A DNA stretch of 14,693 nt from Aureobasidium sp. EXF-3400 (taxonomy: Eukaryota > Ascomycota > Dothideomycetes > Dothideales > Saccotheciaceae). Each line of letters begins with the position of its first letter. Position 1 is the first letter of the stretch. A program made the translations under genes and the position numbers. Under the pieces are notes generated by a model. That model had not been told where the DNA came from and ran no database searches. It worked only from the letters and a program-made list of their open reading frames with translations. Positions 9,233 through 14,693 of the stretch are shown in pieces. The DNA lies in contig SWBL01000630.1 in the NCBI GenBank assembly GCA_024195585.1, positions 1 to 14,693 on the forward strand, in the 5' to 3' direction.

Positions 9233-12013
9233 ATGACAGCGGCTAACGGCCACTTTGCCAGCGTCGGCGACAACAGCGACAAGCAGCTGCAGTCGTTCGA
9301 GCACGGCATCCAAGTCATTGACGAGAACAAGGCATACAACACAAACCTACCCGCATACCTCGACGCCGAACATGTCCTGCGCCAGGGCTTCAATTACCAC
9401 CTCATCTCCGTCTTTGGAAGCCAGAGCACTGGAAAGAGCACTCTGCTCAACCACCTCTTCGGCACCCACTTTGGTGTCATGTCAGAGTCGGAGCGCCGCC
9501 AGACCACTAAAGGAATCTGGATGAGCAAGAACAAGCGCGACCAAGCCGAGGGAGGTGCCGTCAAGATGGCAGACAACATCCTGGTCATGGATGTCGAGGG
9601 TACCGACGGTCGCGAACGTGGAGAGGACCAGGACTTTGAGCGCAAGAGTGCCCTGTTCGCATTGGCCACCAGCGAGGTCCTGATTGTCAACATTTGGGAA
9701 CACCAGGTCGGTCTGTACCAGGGTGCCAACATGGGTCTGCTCAAGACCGTCTTCGAGGTCAATCTGCAGCTATTCCTCAAGGACAACAAGTACGAACACA
9801 CTCCTACTCTTTGTTTTGGTCTTCAATCTTCTGACTTTCTTCTCCCATAGCTCGACGCCTCGATCGCTCCTCTTCTTTGTCATTCGCGACCACATTGGTA
9901 CAACTCCCCTGTCCAACTTGCGTCAGACCCTTCTTGCCGACCTTACCCGCATCTGGTCTACCCTCTCTAAGCCCCCTGGCCTCGAGAACTCCAAGATTGA
10001 AGACTACTTTGACTTTGCCTTTACCGCTCTGCCCCACAAGATTCTACAGCCTGAACAATTCGTCGAGTCCGTCGCCAAGCTAGGTTCGCGCTTCCGCGAA
10101 GGTCAGAAGAGTTCTAGGACGAACCCCTTCTCCGATGAGCAGGCCGAGCCCATCCTGCTGCCCGAGTACCACCGTAGGATCCCTGCCGATGGCTTCTCCA
10201 TGTACGCTGGAAACGTCTGGGAACAAATTGACAGCAACAAAGATCTTGATCTACCAACTCAGCAAGAGCTCTTGGCCCAGTTCCGATGCGATGAGATTGC
10301 CCGCGAGGTCCTCGTTGCCTTTGACGAAGTCATTACACCTCTCGAGTCCAAGCAAGTAGATGCTGCAAAGTCTGGCTCGCCAAGTGTGCTCGCAGGCCTC
10401 GGCAAGGCTATGAGCGGAGCTCGCGCAAAGGTTCTCAACGACTTCACTAGTGAGGCAAGCAGATACCACCAGGGCGTTTATAAGCGCAAGAGTGCCGAGC
10501 TCGAGACCAATGTCGATGCTAGATTGAAGGCCCTCTTCCAGGGTCAGCTTTCCGCCGCTCACAAGACTGGTGTCGCACAGTTCACCGAATCTGTCTCTTC
10601 TGCAGTCAAGTCTGGTCAAAAGAAGGGTAGCAACTACGATTTCCAGAAAATTGTCAACGCCGAGAAGCAAAAGTCTCTCAAGAATTACGAGCAAGAAGCA
10701 GCAGGCCTTGTGATTGAAGGTGCCTCTTGGAGCAACTATCAGCAAGAGCTTGACTTGTACCGCAAAGATCTCGACGAGGCCAGCGCAAGACTCCGCAAGG
10801 ATGAGATGCGCCGTCTCGCTTCTCGTGTAGAGCGCTGGGTTCGCTCTCACCTTGGTGAGTCTATTGGTGTGCAATTCAACAAGATCGGTTCCGGACGCGG
10901 CGGCTCTGGTGCACCCGAGACCGGCGACAGAGGTTCGATCGAGAAAGATCTTTGGGACCGCATCTGGCTCGTCTTCACCGAAACCGTCAAGCACGCAGAA
11001 TCCCGCTTCACCGAGCGCGCGAAGGGCTTCGATGCCAGCCCCGAAGAAGTCGAAGTTGGCCTTTGGCGTCTACGTCGCAAGTCTTGGGGTGTTCTGAGAG
11101 CCAAGATCGACGAAGAGGTCATGGAAGGAAACATACTCCTCAAGCTTAGAGAAAACTTCGAGGACAAGTTCCGCTACGACGAAGAAGGCGTGCCCCGTAT
11201 CTGGCGTCCCTCTGACGATATCGAGGGCATTTACACACGTGCGAGGGAAAGCACGCTCGAGCTCATTCCTCTGCTCTCCAAGTTCAGGCTCCATGAGACA
11301 AAGTCTTTGCCTCCGCTTGAAGAGTGGATTGGTCAGACACCTGCCGAGCTTTCTGCCGCTGACGAAGAGGATTTGCATCCTATTGGCGGTGTCGACGAAG
11401 AAGATGGCAAGACCATCGAGGAGGAAATGACCGTCCTCAGCGATGCAAAGAAGCAGGATCTCAGCGTGCGGTTCAAGAAGACGGCCGATGGTGTCTATGT
11501 CGAAGCCAAGCGTAGTGCGATTGGCGGTGTCACCCAAGTACCCCTTTACTTCTACGGTCTCCTGCTCGCTCTTGGCTGGAACGAGATAGTCGCAGGTAAG
11601 TTTCCCTTTTTCCAAACTTGTCTCTTCCATTTACTAATGAGCCAAAACAGTCCTCCGCAACCCTCTCTACTTTGTCTTCCTGATCCTCCTCGGTGTCGGT
11701 GGTTACGTCACCTACACTCTCAACCTCTGGGGCCCCATCATCCGCATGAGCAACGCTGCCAGCGCACAAGGTATCGTGGTGTTCAAGGAGCGTCTGCGCG
11801 AGTTCCTCGAGACGTCCGATACAGGTCGCCAAGCCATGGCCATGTCCGGCAGCAAACCCTCTGAGCGTGAACAATACAGGTACAAAATTATCCTTCTTCC
11901 TCTATCGTTGGGGATCGAAAATACTGACCAGTGTAAACAGAATGGACACGCTAGATAACGAGGGCAAGAAATCTGCTTCCACGGCTGCTGTTGACGAGGA
12001 TGAAGATATTTGA
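9233..12013 (+). CDS. SEY1: Sey1 ER-fusion GTPase (RHD3/atlastin-like)
   Basis: Exons 9233-9789, 9851-11595, 11651-11879 and 11941-12013 give 867 residues, the usual fungal length. The introns are 9790-9850 (GTACGA, CTGAC, CATAG), 11596-11650 (GTAAGT, CTAAT, ACAG) and 11880-11940 (GTACAA, CTGAC, ACAG); the joins read LKDNNSTPRS, NEIVAVLRNP and EQYRMDTL. The GTPase domain has P-loop GSQSTGKST (62-70), switch threonines at 91-92, DVEG (120-123) and RD (198-199). A long helical bundle follows, then two closely spaced membrane helices (~749-767 and ~773-793) and a short acidic tail ending DEDEDI. Sey1 is anchored in the ER by this hairpin and drives homotypic fusion of ER tubules. The start at 9233 ([13 protein letters not shown] at -3) matches the family N-terminus; in-frame ATGs at 9146 and 9149 would add 28-29 residues. 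All key residues are present. Confidence 0.95.
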
Positions 12014-12574
12014 TGATGATGACGACTCAAGATGTCTTTGTCTTTGTCTTGTATCCTGTATCTTGCATATTGTTTTTGGAAACCTCAATTCCCTCCCAGC
12101 TTCCTATTGTGTAGAAGTACATATGAGAGGAGAAAAAGCATCCATGTACTTGTGTATCATAATACTTCCTGCCTCTTTTCTCGTGCTTGCATTTTGTGTA
12201 TAGAGATGTCGATTAACCCTTTTCTTCTCGTTCGATGTGTGAATCCTGTCTTTGATTCCACGGTCGGTTTTATTCTTTGTTCAGGTGACGGCGCCTGGTT
12301 TTTGAACGAGCAAGTCATAAGATGTAGTTGGGATGACCCTGGTCGTAACCTCTCAACCAACGTACCCGCGCAACATCGCTCTTACCCTCCATTATATTTC
12401 GTTAGCAGATACTTCTAAAGCTTATAGTTACGATTGAAGCTATTGCAGTAAGTGGGCAGCATGTTGTGGGTTATCGACAGCATGCGATGATAAGTTTAAT
12501 CAGTCGCCCGAGAAACAGACGAGACGCAGTGAGCCTGTGTTGACATTTTCAAACACCATTTATTAGAATTACCA
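12014..12574. other. Intergenic region between convergent genes
   Basis: 560 bp between the SEY1 stop and the likely end of the minus-strand orphan gene, so it must carry both 3' UTRs. Just past the SEY1 stop are short direct repeats (GATGATGATGACGAC, then TGTCTT units and two TGTATC copies). A minus-strand AATAAA lies at 12559-12564. The short open frames have no coding character and I see no RNA gene. Confidence 0.5.
12559..12564 (-). promoter_or_regulatory. Candidate poly(A) signal of the orphan gene
   Basis: AATAAA on the minus strand, 11 nt past the proposed stop at 12575 and about 160 nt past the alternative stop at 12723. It fits a minus-strand transcript ending here. Confidence 0.4.
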
Positions 12575-13777
12575 TTATGTATAGGAGTCTATAAGATCTA
12601 ATATCTGATCATAATCCGTTTCGTCGAGCCCATTAGTTGGTGTAATTGTGTTGTCAATAATATGCCTCTGCTCACGAACAGCCGCTGGCAGCCCAGCACT
12701 TGGAAACGTCCACCTCATCAAATCATCCTTGCGACACATCGTTCTCAGCAGTGGCAGGGGTTCTGTGGGATAGAAAACCAGTATCAAAGGCTCGAGTGGA
12801 ATGACCAGCTTGCGATGTGTGGGAGTCGGTGGTCTTGGTAGAGTGGTCCGACTGATGGCGAGCTTCGGTAAACTTCTTTGGAAGATCAGGAAGGCTGGGT
12901 GCGCTGCTCAAAAAGCTGCTGTTGATAGTGGATGTAGGAGCTGTAAGAGTCGAGACTCTAGGATCGGCTGGGATCTGTGTGTCATAGCCGGAAGGGCCAG
13001 TTTCGGTGCTGACGGCCTTGCCACGACGAGCCTTTTCCATACCTTCACGATTAGCATGCTCAAGGCCGGTACGGAAGTAATCGATGTCGGGATTCTGATC
13101 AAGGACACGCAGACGCTTGTCGACCATAGTTGGAGTCAAGGGAGCTTTGGAGAGCTCGGGGAAAGCACTTCTGAGCTTCTTGACGATGGCATTGAGCGAA
13201 TAGTTGCAGGTGTCAAGAACACAGATGGCATGATCGTGAGTTCCGTTCCATTCCTTGGGCAAGGGAGGAGTAGGTGGGAAGCGATATACTGGGATCTCTG
13301 TAGGTGCCGGGACCTTTGATGAGGGTGAGGGCGCTTCATGGGCAGCGAAGGAGGGCTTCGACACTGATGATTGGATGATGGGAGAGGCAGCCGACGGAGC
13401 GGTGAGATTATTGACAGTGGATTGCCTGGTCAGGGGAGGTGGTGGACAGTCTGGCACTGGCGTGGGAGGTCTGCTGGCGAGCTTCGAGGACGAGGGAGGA
13501 GTTTCTTTTGTGATGGTGTACTTTGGCTGTCCGAGGGGCTTGACTGGCGTTGATGGATCTTGGCTGTATCTGATGTTAGACCAAGTATGCTGCGCCAGAG
13601 GTGAGAGGCGACATACTCGGAGGCGCCATCGGTACGCCTGCGATGTGCCGAGAAGAGCCCCATCTGAGACAATGTCAGTGAGACAGGAAGATAAACTGCT
13701 ATGTACGAAAGACTGACAGGCGCCGAATGGCGAATGTGAGAGGTGGTTGGGATTGGATGGGGAGATAGCGCAGTCAT
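12575..13777 (-). CDS. Unrecognised Pro/Ser-rich protein with one conserved-looking segment
   Basis: Proposed exons are 13777-13718, 13663-13617, 13563-12806 and 12762-12575, giving 350 residues. Intron 1 (13717-13664, GTCAGT, CTGAC, CTCAG) and intron 2 (13616-13564, GTATGT, CTAAC, ACAG) have good signals and fit in phase. Intron 3 (12805-12763, GTCATT to CCACAG, 43 nt) is weaker; without it the protein ends at 12723 with NDVSQG. I do not recognise the family. The N-terminal part is low-complexity (PPTPVPDCPPPP and similar). A compact segment follows: WNGTHDHAICVLDTCNYSLN, then IVKKLRSAFPEL, MVDKRLRVLDQNPDIDYF and a basic AREG-type helix; it reads as a small helical domain, perhaps DNA- or protein-binding. 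The proposed C-terminus is acidic (LDETDYDQILDLID). There is no signal peptide or membrane helix. The segment and exon 3 are secure; both ends are tentative. Confidence 0.6.
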
Positions 13778-14111
13778 GGTCTCCAGACTGAGGACAATGG
13801 CTGTTTGCAAAGGCATGTAAGATGAAAGTGTCAGAGCGAAGAGTCAGGTGCAAATAACGAGGGGAGCTGGGAATGCAACATGGAAAGAGCGAGGCTGGCT
13901 TTACTCTATGCCCTCCTGCCCCAAATTCGGAAGTAGCGAGTTTGAAAAAAAGGTGTCCAATTGTGCCGACTTTTGTGATTCAAATTACAAAGACAACCTA
14001 GCAAAGATGGTGTCTCGTTTTTATTGTACAGAAAATGTCCGCGTAAAAGCATACTCACCCTCGCCGTCGCTGCAAAATTTAGATTTCTCGTTGATCGTTA
14101 GGAGCAAATGT
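13778..14111 (-). promoter_or_regulatory. Region between adenylate kinase 3' end and orphan gene start
   Basis: 334 bp between two minus-strand genes, holding the adenylate kinase 3' UTR and the promoter and leader of the orphan gene. A minus-strand AATAAA at 14020-14025 is a candidate poly(A) signal. A strong-looking GTGAGT donor (14058 leftward) and a GCAAACAG acceptor ending at 13801 are also present. No gene is seen. Confidence 0.45.
14020..14025 (-). promoter_or_regulatory. Candidate poly(A) signal of the adenylate kinase gene
   Basis: AATAAA on the minus strand about 90 nt past the adenylate kinase stop, preceded by CTGTAC. Confidence 0.45.

Positions 14112-14693
<582 letters not shown>

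Noticed and set aside
10251..10994. Long antisense open frame inside SEY1
   Set aside because: Same codon-bias effect within a clear SEY1 exon; no domain features.
12014..12420. Small plus-strand open frames after SEY1
   Set aside because: A/T-rich 3' UTR composition and no coding character.
13627..13629. ATG giving MAPPSMSPLTSGAAYL as start of the orphan protein
   Set aside because: It looks attractive but hits a stop shortly after, and no intron with good signals returns it to the main frame. The start at 13777 with two well-formed introns fits better.
12801..13716. Plus-strand open frames opposite the orphan gene (172 and 153 codons)
   Set aside because: The minus strand has splice signals, phase consistency and a plausible ordered segment; the plus frames are Gly/Val-rich shadows with no motif.

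Overview
The window looks like nuclear DNA of a filamentous ascomycete (Pezizomycotina, perhaps Dothideomycetes; I cannot go further). The reasons are short spliceosomal introns (43-70 nt) with CTNAC-type branch sites, eukaryotic gene families in their fungal form (Sly41-type transporter, Sey1, Pumilio, long-form adenylate kinase), pyrimidine-rich leaders, and an intron-bearing tRNA with a T-run terminator. There is no sign of a prokaryote, virus, transposon or CRISPR array.

Layout, left to right. (1) A tRNA-His(GTG) gene with a short intron at 2-91, plus strand. (2) A SLY41-like triose-phosphate-translocator family gene, minus strand, 1991-301, two exons. (3) Divergent from it across about 280 bp, a four-exon gene (2272-5093, plus) for an 890-residue alpha/beta hydrolase with an S9-like catalytic triad. 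Its first intron appears to be GC-AG. (4) A four-exon Pumilio/PUF gene (5589-8304, plus). Its eight repeats read out, by the published code, as UGUAAAUA. It has one GC-AG intron with a tandem acceptor and two introns of 3n length with no in-frame stop. (5) SEY1 (9233-12013, plus), the ER-fusion dynamin-like GTPase, four exons and complete. (6) Convergent with SEY1, an unrecognised proline/serine-rich protein (13777-12575, minus) with one conserved-looking helical segment; its exon structure is a reconstruction. (7) The 3' two-thirds of an adenylate kinase gene (14693-14112, minus), cut by the window edge and lacking the P-loop end.

The genes look like ordinary core-genome neighbours (membrane traffic, ER shape, mRNA regulation, nucleotide balance), not a cluster or island with a joint function. 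I found no credible new multi-gene system. The points worth a second look are in splicing (two GC-AG introns, several potentially retainable 3n introns, tandem acceptors), the predicted PUF target, and two poorly characterised proteins: the hydrolase and the 350-residue orphan. All exon joins were made by eye from splice signals, reading frame and remembered family motifs; no alignment or transcript data were available.
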